NCBI GenBank assembly: GCA_033064195.1
Contig: JARBJD010000114.1
Coordinates: forward strand, 62,001 to 126,000
Source: Blattamonas nauphoetae
Lineage: Eukaryota > Preaxostyla > Oxymonadida
DNA length: 64,000 bases
Direction of reading: 5' to 3'
Shown: piece by piece, positions 1-9,701 of the stretch
How positions within the stretch are numbered: position 1 is the stretch's first letter
Layout of the letters: the number at the start of each line of letters is the position of its first letter
The notes under the pieces: model-generated
Database searches by the model: none
What the model was told of the DNA's origin: nothing
The model's input: the letters and a program-made list of their open reading frames with translations, nothing else
Position numbers and translations under genes: made by a program

Positions 1-3000
1 TCCAATGTAGCACCGAACAGTATCTGACAAACTTGAACTGGCATTGAAGGATGTTGTCTCAGAATGGGATGGCTGTTCCGCCAGAAAATGGTCGAGTCCT
101 TTCGAAATCAGAGTAAGGGTCGAGCCCACGATTGGAGGTGTGTTCAGATTGCTGACTGACACAGACCAGGGTAGCGGTTGGAGGGTGTCGTCCGATTGAG
201 ATGATTTTGATTGAACACGTTGTTGGGCTCTTCCTTTCTCGACTTCGATGATAACCAGACTAAATTGTGTCACAATGAAGCCAATCAAAACCCAGTTCCA
301 CTCGTCGACAACACCTGAAACGATGTCCATGAACGATTTTGCAATCTTGATTGGAGCTTCTTCGATAGACACATCGCACAATTCCAGTAACTTGCCCAGT
401 TCTTCGAAAATTCCGTGTCCAACGAGGATTTCGAATTGTGAAGGGATGAAGGATGGAATTGAATCCAATATTGGTTGGTGTTTGATTGCTGATATAAACA
501 TGCAACTGAGAGCGAGCATTGTGCAGAGAGGAAGGCCAGAGACTGGGGCTGGTGAAGAGACGGCCATCGTCTGAAGCGATGAGAAGATATTGTTCATTCG
601 GCGAGGGATGTCGTACGCGGTGAGAGATGGATGAGAACGATGCGATGATGACAATACGTGTTTGTTGGGCAGCGCTGAGAAGAGAATGATGAAGAGCGAT
701 GAAAGATCGTGATGGATGTTCTTGATGGTCTCGTAGTCGTGTTGTGAGAGTGTGGAACTCACCGCTGTCGTCATTCTATCCAAAAGAATGGGGATGTCCG
801 TTGATTGCGGGAGAGGTGAATGTGGAGCGAGGCCAAAGAAAGCTGATTTGTCGTGTTTTGGCACGAGTTTTCGAGGAACTTTTCGATCGAACGACGGGGC
901 TGTTTGATGTTCGAATCCTCTTTTTGCAGCAACCTCTGTAACGTCTGCGAGTTCCTGTTCCAAGAGTACAATTTTGGCTTTCAATTCGTTTTCTCTGGTC
1001 TCAAATTCAGTTTCTTTCCGTTTGAATTCATCTTCTTTTTCTCGCTTTCCTTGCTCGACTTGTCTCAATAACTGGATTGAGACCTGATCTTCAGAATTCG
1101 ATTCAACTTGCGCTTGGAGTTGGTGCTGGATCGATTGGTAGGTTTTCTGGACAGTCTCAAGTTGGTCCCTCAATTGTTTGTTCTCTTCCGTCATTGTCAG
1201 CAACTCGCGCTCACGTTCCGCCAGATCATCTCGAATCCGAGCGTTTTCAGCTTCTTTTCGTTCAACAATTTTGGCTTTGCTGTTCAATTTGAGAGTCAAT
1301 TCTTTGTTTGACTCAACCAAATCCTGATTCTGCATCTTTAAATGGCCCGCTCCATCTTTCGTGAATTCTGTGAGCTCGTCGACTTGTTGGATCAGATCCT
1401 GTTTCTCGCTTTCCAGAGTCAAGCACTGTTCCTCCAATAACTCCATCCTTGCTTTCACCTCATCGTATGTTTCTTGTTGTTGATCTTTCTGTGTTGCTAG
1501 CTCGTCCTCGAGAAGAGTGATTTTGGTGACAAGTGAGAGTGTGCACGAGATGATGGAGAGAAGCTGGGGGAATGATGCAGTTAGAGAGATGGAATCAAGT
1601 GGTATTGATTTGTAGCCAAATTCAAGTCTGTTCATCCCGTCGACAATCAGGTCGTATTCTTCACCGAACAGGACACGGAGTTTCTGCTCTTCCATTTCTG
1701 TAATCCCTTCCAACTGAAATGCATCGGCGCTGAAGATCGTCAAGTCGTTGGCGAGTAGCTGCTCGTCTTCAGAATTGATGGATATATCGTCATCGCCATT
1801 CTTCTCGTCATCCACGTCTTTGTTGATTAACGACAGACCTCTGACTCCGTGTTCGTCACCTTCTGCTTGACACTGGTCGGCAAGAGTAGTGAGGGCTTTA
1901 CAGAGAAGTTGGATGCTGTCTTTCTCTTTTTGCAGATTTGCAACGGCGGAAACCAATTCACCCTGAAATTGCTCTTTTTCCAGTCTGAATTCCTCTCGCT
2001 TTCGTTTCTCCTCGCTGACGTCGTGGACAAGAACTTGGACCCTTTGTCGAAGCATCTCGTTTGAGTTTTCTTCTCCTTGAGAGCGTGACTCATATAGTTT
2101 TTCGTATTCAAGATGTTTTTCAACAAGTTTTGTTTCCATGGCTTGCTTTTCCTGCTCAAGTTTCTGAACATCAGCCGAGATTGCTGCCAGTTGAACATGG
2201 AGGTTGGCGTTTTCTTCAATTTGAACATTGCACTTGGCAGCAAGGGACGAATATTGTTTTCCCATTTCATCCATAAGGCTGACATATTGTTGCTTTGTGA
2301 TTTTCTCTTGATGAAGCTCAGTTTGAAGGTCTTCGATTAAGAGATTCTGCTTTCGTCGAAGATTGAGGAGCCTGATGTTATCTTCTTCGACCATTGCTAA
2401 GTTTTCGCGAATATTGGCGGGAAGGAGGAGATACCCCTCAGAAGCGTACTCAGGAAGAGAGATTCGTTTTTGAATATCAAACTCGCCAGTCGAGATAAGG
2501 CAAGATGTTTGAAAACGTTCTTCGGCTTCTTTCAAGGAAAATTCCAATTGTGCATTTCGTTGAGCAAGGAGGTTAAGTTTGTGTTTTGTTTCAACGAGTT
2601 CGTCAATATCGTTTTCTTTCGATTCAATGTCCTCTTGTAGAACTTTTGCTTTGACCTTCTCTTGGGCAAGTTTCGTTTTAAGATCACTCACACTTTGAAG
2701 TAGATGTTCATTTTCTTCTTGTTTAAGTTTGAGCTCGCTAGTATGCTGAGCTGGACGTTGTTGGATCGTTTGCTGAGGACGTTGTCCAAATTTTACGGGT
2801 TGTTTATTTTTAACTTCCCAGGGTTTGTTTGATCCTTCTTGTCGTGCCGTTCGACGATAAGGAAACGGTTGTTTGGTCGATGAAATCGATTTTTGTGATG
2901 AGAAGAGGTCAGAAGGCTTTCTTGCTTTTGGTTTGGAAAGAATAGATTGTGATTCGAATGAATTTGTGGTGGCAACGGAGAGTTGAGGTTGTTCATGGGG

Positions 3001-3558
3001 AATATCAATGGAAGCTGTGTTCAAAGATGGCCTGTCAAGGTGTTCACCTGTATTGGGTTGAATGTGTGTTGGGTGAGGGATTGAATGAAGTTTCTGATCT
3101 TCCTTTTGATTTTCTGGAGGTGGAAGGAAAACTATTGGTGTTGGAGAGGAATTTCGCATCGAATCACTCGGTTTTGGTTCAATCTTTTCTGGAGTCAGAA
3201 TTTGTGGTTCATGCGTGATGGTTTGTTCAACAATCTCTGGAGAAAGTGCTTGTATCGGTATTGAAGGTTGAATATGAGAGTTATCAGTTTGATCTGGTGA
3301 GATCGGAGGCTCATTGGGTGAATGAGAGCGATTTTGTCGAGACGTATCGTTTTCTTCAGTATTTATGGAGTCTTGAGGGATATTTAGTGATGATAGCGGG
3401 CTTTTGGAGTCAGCTGAATGCAATCCATCCAGTTCATTTAGAAGATCATCAAATTCATCGTTCTCAGCGACCACTTTTTTTGAACGCTTCTTCTTTCCTT
3501 TTTTACTTGAAGGTGAACGAACACGTTTGGTTCGCGGTTTTGGAGAAGGTGCTGACAT
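1..3558 (-). CDS. Large coiled-coil protein, C-terminus outside window
   Basis: No family recognised. A single open frame runs from an ATG at 3558 to the window edge, at least 1,186 codons, so the C-terminus is missing. Residues 1-45 are basic and Ser/Pro-rich (KPRTKRVRSPSSKKGKKK), then an acidic patch and about 200 residues of Ser/Pro/Gln-rich low complexity follow. Gln/Glu/Lys/Leu-rich sequence with heptad character fills roughly residues 270-590 and 690-890, separated by an acidic linker (INSEDEQLL) and a more globular stretch around 600-690. The last 290 visible residues are less charged and contain one hydrophobic run near residue 1105 (WNWVLIGFIVTQFSLVII) that could be a membrane helix or a buried helix. 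No intron is needed. The start is the first ATG after stops in all frames and fits the basic N-terminus. A cytoskeletal or scaffold role is possible but only inferred from the coiled coils. Confidence 0.8.
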   Translation of the reverse strand, partial: MSAPSPKPRTKRVRSPSSKKGKKKRSKKVVAENDEFDDLLNELDGLHSADSKSPLSSLNIPQDSINTEENDTSRQNRSHSPNEPPISPDQTDNSHIQPSIPIQALSPEIVEQTITHEPQILTPEKIEPKPSDSMRNSSPTPIVFLPPPENQKEDQKLHSIPHPTHIQPNTGEHLDRPSLNTASIDIPHEQPQLSVATTNSFESQSILSKPKARKPSDLFSSQKSISSTKQPFPYRRTARQEGSNKPWEVKNKQPVKFGQRPQQTIQQRPAQHTSELKLKQEENEHLLQSVSDLKTKLAQEKVKAKVLQEDIESKENDIDELVETKHKLNLLAQRNAQLEFSLKEAEERFQTSCLISTGEFDIQKRISLPEYASEGYLLLPANIRENLAMVEEDNIRLLNLRRKQNLLIEDLQTELHQEKITKQQYVSLMDEMGKQYSSLAAKCNVQIEENANLHVQLAAISADVQKLEQEKQAMETKLVEKHLEYEKLYESRSQGEENSNEMLRQRVQVLVHDVSEEKRKREEFRLEKEQFQGELVSAVANLQKEKDSIQLLCKALTTLADQCQAEGDEHGVRGLSLINKDVDDEKNGDDDISINSEDEQLLANDLTIFSADAFQLEGITEMEEQKLRVLFGEEYDLIVDGMNRLEFGYKSIPLDSISLTASFPQLLSIISCTLSLVTKITLLEDELATQKDQQQETYDEVKARMELLEEQCLTLESEKQDLIQQVDELTEFTKDGAGHLKMQNQDLVESNKELTLKLNSKAKIVERKEAENARIRDDLAERERELLTMTEENKQLRDQLETVQKTYQSIQHQLQAQVESNSEDQVSIQLLRQVEQGKREKEDEFKRKETEFETRENELKAKIVLLEQELADVTEVAAKRGFEHQTAPSFDRKVPRKLVPKHDKSAFFGLAPHSPLPQSTDIPILLDRMTTAVSSTLSQHDYETIKNIHHDLSSLFIILFSALPNKHVLSSSHRSHPSLTAYDIPRRMNNIFSSLQTMAVSSPAPVSGLPLCTMLALSCMFISAIKHQPILDSIPSFIPSQFEILVGHGIFEELGKLLELCDVSIEEAPIKIAKSFMDIVSGVVDEWNWVLIGFIVTQFSLVIIEVEKGRAQQRVQSKSSQSDDTLQPLPWSVSVSNLNTPPIVGSTLTLISKGLDHFLAEQPSHSETTSFNASSSLSDTVRCYIG

Positions 3559-4769
3559 CTCCAGCGCCTAGACTGAAGAAATTCAGTCAGACGAAATGTC
3601 ATGAAGGGTCGATCACTATTCTCTCTAATAGACATGGGACATAATTCTTTTTCGGGACATAATTCCCTCTTTGAGCGATCTATAGACAATTAAGATCTCA
3701 TATTTGTGAAAATGATTCGTGAACTAATCGGTTTACACTACAAAAGTCAACGGAAAGGTAAAATGGTCTTGAAGTGGAGAAAGGAGGATCAAGGTCTGAT
3801 CATCCCGCAATCAATGTGACAAGATATCCGTTTTCCGGAAAAAGTCATATCACAATCCGTTTCGCCTTCCATGTCTCAGATGACATGGCGAAAACCTAAT
3901 CAGAAGAATCCGAAAAAATTGAGAAACCCAATAATGGATGTGATCAAAAAGCCGAAATCCCCTCTTGCCCGCCCAAAAATCCCCGTTCAAGGATCCTGTG
4001 TTCAAGATTAACCCACTCACGGACAATGACCTGATGTTCGCTGAAATGCGATTCGGGTGTGTTTTCCATCATACAAAACTCAATTGTTCAATTTTTATCC
4101 ACAACAATTGTTTCATCACTTTTCTTGCCAATATCTCCCTATTTCCTTCATCACTCAATTTCCTTCTCGTTTTTCACATTTTTCAGTGTTTATCCATCCA
4201 ACTTTGTTGATTCAACAAATTAGACGAACAGGTTCGTCACTCCACAAATCCGAACCGATCCAGCCTCTTTTCTGTGTTTTGCACGTTTGCTCTCTTTCTC
4301 ATTCCTTATTTTTCATTCTCTTCACAAATTTAGGCAAGCACAGAGATAACATGTCGTCCTACTCCGATTATGGACGCAGAAAGAGATCTCTCCAATTGAA
4401 GGACGGATCACGTTCATGTCGACTTCATCCATTTCACACGTGTTTTCATTCAGTTTTTATTGATGATTTTTTCGATACCGTGTGGAAATCGTCAATTTGA
4501 GAATCGAGATCAACCCATAACAAATGAGAAAAGAAATGAGATTCCCGAGCATCTCCAATTGAGTTCACACTCCTTTAGGTGGTGTAATAAGCTTCCTGCA
4601 ATCTCTCCTTCACTCTACAACTGTCCTTGTTACGTATTTATGATGAAATGTGAAATATGTCTCCAAAATCTTTTGTGTCCCACATCTATAATACTTCGAT
4701 CTCCATATGCTAAGACCCGAATGTTTTCACAACGATAGTGAGATTAGACGAATGATTTGAAATGATTCG
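3559..4769. other. Intergenic region, with one doubtful small gene
   Basis: About 1.2 kb between the divergently placed start of the coiled-coil gene and the 3' end of CCT1. It is AT-rich and pyrimidine-rich on the plus strand, with several intron-like acceptors (polypyrimidine then CAG or TAG near 4186 and 4333). No RNA gene or recognisable protein was seen. The only candidate is the plus-strand reading described in the next entry. Confidence 0.5.
4351..4500 (+). CDS. Possible small gene or last exon, unrecognised
   Basis: An ATG at 4351 opens a 49-residue reading starting MSSYSDYGRRKRSLQLKDGS, basic and Ser/Arg-rich at first and then hydrophobic. It is preceded by an acceptor-like CAAATTTAG at 4333, and a short upstream reading ending near 4059 (LTDNDLMFAEMRFG) has a donor-like GTGTGTTT. 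Together they could be exons of a small spliced gene, but I could not join them in a convincing frame and recognise no homologue. It may also be non-coding. Confidence 0.2.
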   Translation: MSSYSDYGRRKRSLQLKDGSRSCRLHPFHTCFHSVFIDDFFDTVWKSSI

Positions 4770-6694
4770 TTACTGGGCTTGTGGATCTCTATCTTCCACT
4801 TGGATGTGGTCATCCACACGAAGAATGGTCTGCAAATAATGATTGACAAAAATAAACACACAGCCGCTGCATTAGTAGCGAGTTGGAGGGCAGTGATCTT
4901 CACTGCAGCCGGTTCCAGAACACCTCTGACCAAGTTGTTCGTAACTGTTCCATTCTTCAAGTCCATCCCAGAATATTTCAGATCCTTCGAATTCTCATCA
5001 TTCTGAGACTTTCCATGCTCAGCTCGAAGCATGGCAATCATTTCTGTCGAATCCTGGGCAGCATTCAGTGCAAGTGTCTTTGGAATGGTCAGCAGACTGT
5101 TCGCCCATTGCATGGCTGCGATTTGCTCGCGTGACCCAATCGACTTGGCCCATTCCTCAACAGCGATGTTCAGAGCACCGTCGACTGCGCCTCCACCGAC
5201 AACAACAGAATCGCTCTCGAGGGTGGCACTGAGGGCATGCAGGGCGTCGTTGAGAGAGCGCTCCATCTCGTCAAGAGCGTAGTCTGATGGTCCACGGAGG
5301 AGGATCGAGACAGCTGATGTCTTTGCTGGGTTTTTGATGAAAATGGCGTCATCGTCGGCTACACGTTCCTCAGAAACTTCTTTGGCATGGCCGAGGTTCG
5401 AGGCATCGAAGCTTTCCTTTCCGTCAAGGTCGGCGAGAGATGTGACGACGTTTCCACCTGTAGCCTTGGCAACAGCTTCGAGCTCGGCACGGCGGACACG
5501 ACGAACACCAATTGCGTTGGATTCGACGAAGTATTTCAGGCACAGATCGTCAATACCGCCAGAGACAAGCACAACGTTTGCTCCTGAGCTCAGAACCAGC
5601 TGGACACGATTGCGGACTTCAGCAACTTCTCTGTTTGTTAGAAAATGATTGAAAGATGAGAGGAATGGAAAAGAGAGACTGTTCACGCACAGCTTCAAGT
5701 TTCTTCGGGTCTGTGATTTCAACCTGAATTCCCATGCGAAGACGGTACTTTTGAAGACTGAAATCGAGCAGAGCGATCTTAGCATCCTTGACAGTGCGTG
5801 GCATTCCTATCAGAATGAGAAGAGGGGAGCGGCAGACCTTGGGCGGCACGTGTGTAGTTGAGGCAGATTCCAGGAACAACTGTGGAATCATTCATGGTGC
5901 CTCCGTGAGCTTTAAGGATGTTGATGTTCTTGACGGGGTACTTGACTTTCTTGGTAATCTTTCCTTCCGTTTTGACTGCTTGGATGGAATCCACGCAAAT
6001 CTTGGCGAAGTGGTCAAGATCTCTAGATTTTGAAAGAGTGGGTCAGTTGGTGACGGAAAAGCAAAGCATACGCGGAGACAAGCTTTGAGGAGAGCGAGGT
6101 GCGAGCGATGTTCATGAGGGCATCAGCACCAAGTTGGTTGACGGGAATGGTCAGGTTCTCTTTCAGATAGTGCATAGCGAAGCGAAGAGCTCGTTTGTAT
6201 CCCAGAATGATCAAGGTTGGGTGGATACGTTGGTGTTCCATGAGCTTCATTGCGTTCTGGGAGTGAGTTGAAGAATAAGAAGAATGGAGAACAAACGGCA
6301 AGCATTTCTGCTGTGTAGAGAACAACTGAGGTGGTTCCGTCACCAACCTGCATATCTTGTTGGGTTGCCAATTCAACAAGCAGCTACATTTCAAAGGATG
6401 GATGAATGAACAAGAACGTTGAGAAAAGAAAACGAAACCTTAGCGGCTGGGTGTTGAATTTCAAGTTGGGCCAAGATGGTTGCTCCATCATTTGTGATGT
6501 TCACATCACCAACATCATTCACAATCATCTTGTCGAGGCCTTCAGGACCGAAAGATGACTTCATGATGTTGCGGATCGCAACAATCGCGGTAGCTGCAAT
6601 GGTAAGGTGTCAAATTGAATAATTTGATGATAAAATGACGAATGTGGAAATTCACACTGTTTGCTTGACGAATATCGAAAGATTTTACGCTCAT
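4770..6694 (-). CDS. TCP1: T-complex protein 1 subunit alpha (CCT1)
   Basis: Alpha subunit of the cytosolic TRiC/CCT chaperonin, the ATP-driven ring that folds actin and tubulin. Eight exons: 6694-6658, 6593-6439, 6383-6297, 6256-6072, 6022-5838, 5806-5680, 5630-4862 and 4829-4770, giving 534 residues, the usual CCT length. Introns are 64, 55, 40, 49, 31, 49 and 32 bp. Seen motifs: the ATP-binding VGDGTTSVV near residue 90, [11 protein letters not shown] before it, [17 protein letters not shown] in the apical domain, [11 protein letters not shown], and the hydrolysis segment VVGGGAVD. The stretch [18 protein letters not shown] and the RAEHGKSQ loop match the alpha paralogue rather than the other seven. 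The start gives a short N-terminus ([12 protein letters not shown]) aligning with the family's IRSQN region. The 3' intron (4830-4861) is needed to reach the conserved TILRVDDHI ending. Apparently intact. Confidence 0.97.
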
Positions 6695-7088
6695 TCTGTC
6701 TGTCAAAGCGATCGTCCCTTAGTGACTCGTTTCGATTGTCGGTTTTGTGAATTGTCACTCAATCTATTTGAGATGTCATTCAAACAATCTAACATCATCA
6801 TTTTATCGTTTGGATGAATTGATTGTCAACAAAAACCAGTTGTGCGAGAAAGAATGTTGTTTGTGGTTTAACGAAGACAATCAAGGATGAACGCATCTTC
6901 TTCTCTTAAAAACATCTCAATGAACTGTGAGTCTCGATCAATCCCTCTCAATTGCACTGGTTAGCTTTGCTCAGAAGAGACGACAGATGGGATGCTTCGA
7001 CAAAACACTTTTGATTCAAATTTGGGATGGGCGCAACTGAGAAAGAGCAGCAAGAGATGAGGCAGTATGAGACAGAGATGATGATGTT
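6695..7088. other. Intergenic region between CCT1 start and membrane-protein stop
   Basis: Holds the CCT1 upstream region and the 3' flank of the minus-strand membrane-protein gene. AT-rich; no gene or RNA recognised. The sequence just upstream of the CCT1 ATG (6695-6780) has no evident TATA box. Confidence 0.4.
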
Positions 7089-8285
7089 TCAGGCAATTTT
7101 GCGCTGTTTTCTGGATTTGTTTTCTCTCATTTTCCATTTTGTGGTTTGGAATACGAATGAGATTGTGCTGATCACGATTTGGAGAAAGAACGGAAACGAT
7201 ATCGTCCTGATTTGACGTGACTCTTCTGAGAGCAAGGATTGAAGACAGATGATGACAATTCCCGTCACAATCCAGGAAATAGAGAAGAACAGATTCAATG
7301 GAAGGAGAGAAGAGTCGATGGAATGTGTTAGACAAAGAAAATTGAGGATGTGTGAAATTGACGATAGTCGCAGGATATCATATTTTGTTGATGATGCAGG
7401 AAGGACGATATCAGTCGAATGGATAAGAGAGGTGAGGGGGTAGGCATCAAGGAGGTGAAACGTGGTGGAGATGCACACTGTACACAAAATCCAATACAAA
7501 AAGAATACTCCAACTGAGACAAAGAACGGAGTGGCAACAATCCAGCTTGATAAGGCGAGAGTTTTGTCGATTTTCAGCCCCAGAAGGACGAAAGTGGCAA
7601 TCAAGAGCATTGTGCAGATAAATAAAATATAGGGTGAGGGAGAAAATATGGTTTGGGATGCAGTCATTGGTGAAGTAATATTGTTCGGATTTATTGACTG
7701 AATCCGGATTTTTCTAATGATAACTCTTAGTTCATTCATGAGAGAGGCACACAGGACAAGGAAGACTGGAAATAAAACCCAATAGAAAGAAAAGCTATGG
7801 TCAGTGTTCAATTTGTTGTTCCATTGAAAAAACAGAACCCAAAAGATCAGGAATAGTGTGGCAGGGATCACTACTATCAGGAAGACGAGGAACCGTGAGA
7901 TTGCGTTCCAAGTTGATATATTCATTTCTTGTTGATGAGTGAAAAGGCTGACAAACAGTGATTTATTTGGTGAAGATGTCAATAACTTGAAATCTGCTGG
8001 AGTATCCGCTGTTTCGATGATGAACGAAAAACCAATCAGATACACTGAAAATAAGACGATTGGGGGTGCATAAAATGCACTTTGAGGAGGAGTAATATTA
8101 ATTTCAGGAAGGAGGAAGAGGACAAGTAACGAGATCTGTGTTATTTGAAGAATGATGACAAAATACGTGAAAGCTCGAACGGTAATTCGTTTAGGAAGAT
8201 AAATCCAGAACTCTGGGTACTGAAAGAATGATGTGAACACAATATCGTGAAGGAGATAAAGGCACGATTCCCTTACATTTCTCAT
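7089..8285 (-). CDS. Multi-pass membrane protein, possibly TMEM185-like
   Basis: A 398-residue protein in one exon with about ten hydrophobic segments spaced along its length (for example ILQITQISLLVLFLLP, LFPVFLVLCASLMNEL, SPYILFICTMLLIATFVLL and SISWIVTGIVIICLQS), ending in a basic tail (KMRENKSRKQRKIA). There is no signal peptide; the N-terminus starts cytosolic-like with MRNVRESC. The repeated pattern of a membrane helix, then a short K-I-D or K-L-N turn, then a Trp/Phe-rich helix is reminiscent of the TMEM185/transmembrane Fragile-X-F family, in particular LLGLKIDKTLALSSWIV. That is a weak resemblance and the function is unknown. It lies 130 bp downstream of the p44 stop, same strand. 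Confidence 0.8.
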   Translation of the reverse strand: MRNVRESCLYLLHDIVFTSFFQYPEFWIYLPKRITVRAFTYFVIILQITQISLLVLFLLPEINITPPQSAFYAPPIVLFSVYLIGFSFIIETADTPADFKLLTSSPNKSLFVSLFTHQQEMNISTWNAISRFLVFLIVVIPATLFLIFWVLFFQWNNKLNTDHSFSFYWVLFPVFLVLCASLMNELRVIIRKIRIQSINPNNITSPMTASQTIFSPSPYILFICTMLLIATFVLLGLKIDKTLALSSWIVATPFFVSVGVFFLYWILCTVCISTTFHLLDAYPLTSLIHSTDIVLPASSTKYDILRLSSISHILNFLCLTHSIDSSLLPLNLFFSISWIVTGIVIICLQSLLSEESRQIRTISFPFFLQIVISTISFVFQTTKWKMRENKSRKQRKIA

Positions 8286-8415
8286 TGATGAATGATGGGA
8301 AAAGTATCCCTATTTCATGAATCATGAAATGAACAAGAGTAGAGTCGGAAGATAAAGAACAGTACTCCAAAACAATTCAAATATTCCGACATTTTCAAGC
8401 ATATATATTCTTGTT

Positions 8416-9665
8416 TCAGGCTGGACATGACGGACAGTGATTTAAAGTTTCTATATGAAAAAACGAGAGTATGTTAATGAAAAAAAGATACCATGCAGAA
8501 ATTTATTGCAATTTGTGCAATATTTTTGTTGGCACTTTGGACATTCGTATGCAAATTGACTGGAGACGTGTTGAGTACAACCGTGGCAACTGAAGAGAGA
8601 AATGGTGAATAAAAGTCAAACATCTCTGGAACATCACGAGTCTGGTTGAATGCTATGAGTGGGAATATGTGCTGCGTGCTCCGAGACAGATGGTGGGCAG
8701 AGATGAGGAGAAGTCCACAGACTGGGCAATCTGTCGGGGGTTGGGATGTCTTCGACAAGCATTGGGGACAGATAAAGGAATTATCTTCCACATCCTCTGG
8801 CGAGGATCGTTGTGGGATGCCAATGGGAATGGGGCGGATTGCTTTGGTAAAACTGTGGGAACTTGAATCGACAGGAAATGGAAGTGTGAATTTCGACAAG
8901 ATTTGTTGTGTTACGTCAAGGTTCATTGGAACATGATGGCTACCTTTGAAGAGAAGAAATGATGGAGAAGATTCATTAAACCTGATGTGTCCAGTGCAAG
9001 TTTGGTTAGAACGTGTAGTTCTCCCGCAAATGAGACTACAAAGCATCTGACTGACCGTTCCTTGAGATCCTTCACGACATCTCCGATGGGTGTCGGATCG
9101 CATGTTCTAACACTTGAATAGAGGATAAGAATCTCCTTTGACACGTATTCGGGGATGAATCGAAGAACAATATGGGCAGTTTTAAGGCCATTGCGAATTG
9201 ATGGCTCTCCACCAGTTTCGAGAGGTTTGTCGCAGAATGATAAAATATCTTGGAGATTTCCTGTTGGCATTACGAGTATGTGTCCTTCAGAATGAAACAA
9301 TCCTATAACACCGAGTCTGCTTAGGGAGTTTTGATCAAAGAATTCTCGGGCAAAGGCTCGAAGGGTCTGTTTGAGGAAAGCTGTTCGCCCTGGTTTATTT
9401 GAGGCCTTTGCCTCCTTTTCCTCCATTGAATCGGATAGATCAAGAATGACGAGAACACAGCGTATCATATGACGAACAATCATTTTCCCCAAATCTTCCC
9501 GTTCCCTAAAAATAGAGTGGTGAGACGGTTGTGACGGGAGAGAAGAGCAAACTGAGTAAAATCTTGATCAACACGAGTAGAAGCATCGACAAATAGTGTT
9601 CCATCGTCGTTTTCTCTGATGTGTTCCCATGGCAACGTTCCTGTGTCCCATGAGACTGGATCCAT
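8416..9665 (-). CDS. GTF2H2: TFIIH core subunit p44 / SSL1
   Basis: Subunit of the general transcription and nucleotide-excision-repair factor TFIIH that binds and stimulates the XPD helicase. Five exons: 9665-9527, 9494-8982, 8943-8622, 8589-8492 and 8450-8416; 368 residues. Order of parts: the N-terminal WEHIRENDDGTL block typical of p44; a von Willebrand A-like domain (RCVLVILDLSDSMEEKE, FAREFFDQNSLSRLGVIG, GEPSIRNGL, SKEILILYSS.RTCDPTPIG); a C4 zinc finger (FICPQCLSKT...CPVCGLLL followed by HHLSRS.QHIFPL); and the C-terminal RING-like C4C4 finger (CHGCTQ, YECPKCQQKYCTNCNKFLH, HCPSC), recovered only after splicing the last two introns. Introns are 32, 38, 32 and 41 bp; the first could be 41 bp if the upstream GTCAC donor is used. 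The start codon is 36 bp from the divergent gene at 9702. Confidence 0.96.
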
Positions 9666-9701
9666 TTTTCCCTTAAATCACGACCATCTTTTTTTCTCCG
9701 C
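9666..9701. promoter_or_regulatory. 36-bp divergent intergenic spacer (shared promoter)
   Basis: Only 36 bp separate the p44 ATG (minus) from the ATG of the beta-helix protein (plus). Both starts are supported independently: the first by the conserved p44 N-terminus, the second by a signal peptide immediately after the ATG. Core promoter elements of at least one gene must overlap the other gene's 5' end. The spacer is T-rich with no clear TATA box. Confidence 0.6.

Noticed and set aside
4727-4829. CCT1 ending with a hydrophobic tail as read straight through to 4727
   Set aside because: The tail appears only if the 32-bp intron at 4830-4861 is ignored; splicing gives the conserved TILRVDDHI ending and a stop at 4770.
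6960-7335. Extra exon downstream of the multi-pass membrane protein
   Set aside because: The reading there is another frame of the same gene's 3' part and lacks motifs; the 398-residue frame is complete.
9506-9526. A 21-nt intron in the p44 gene (GTCTCACC to TTTTTAG)
   Set aside because: Using this acceptor leaves the next exon in the wrong phase. The AAG acceptor 11 nt further (intron 9495-9526, 32 nt) restores the frame and makes the total coding length a multiple of three.
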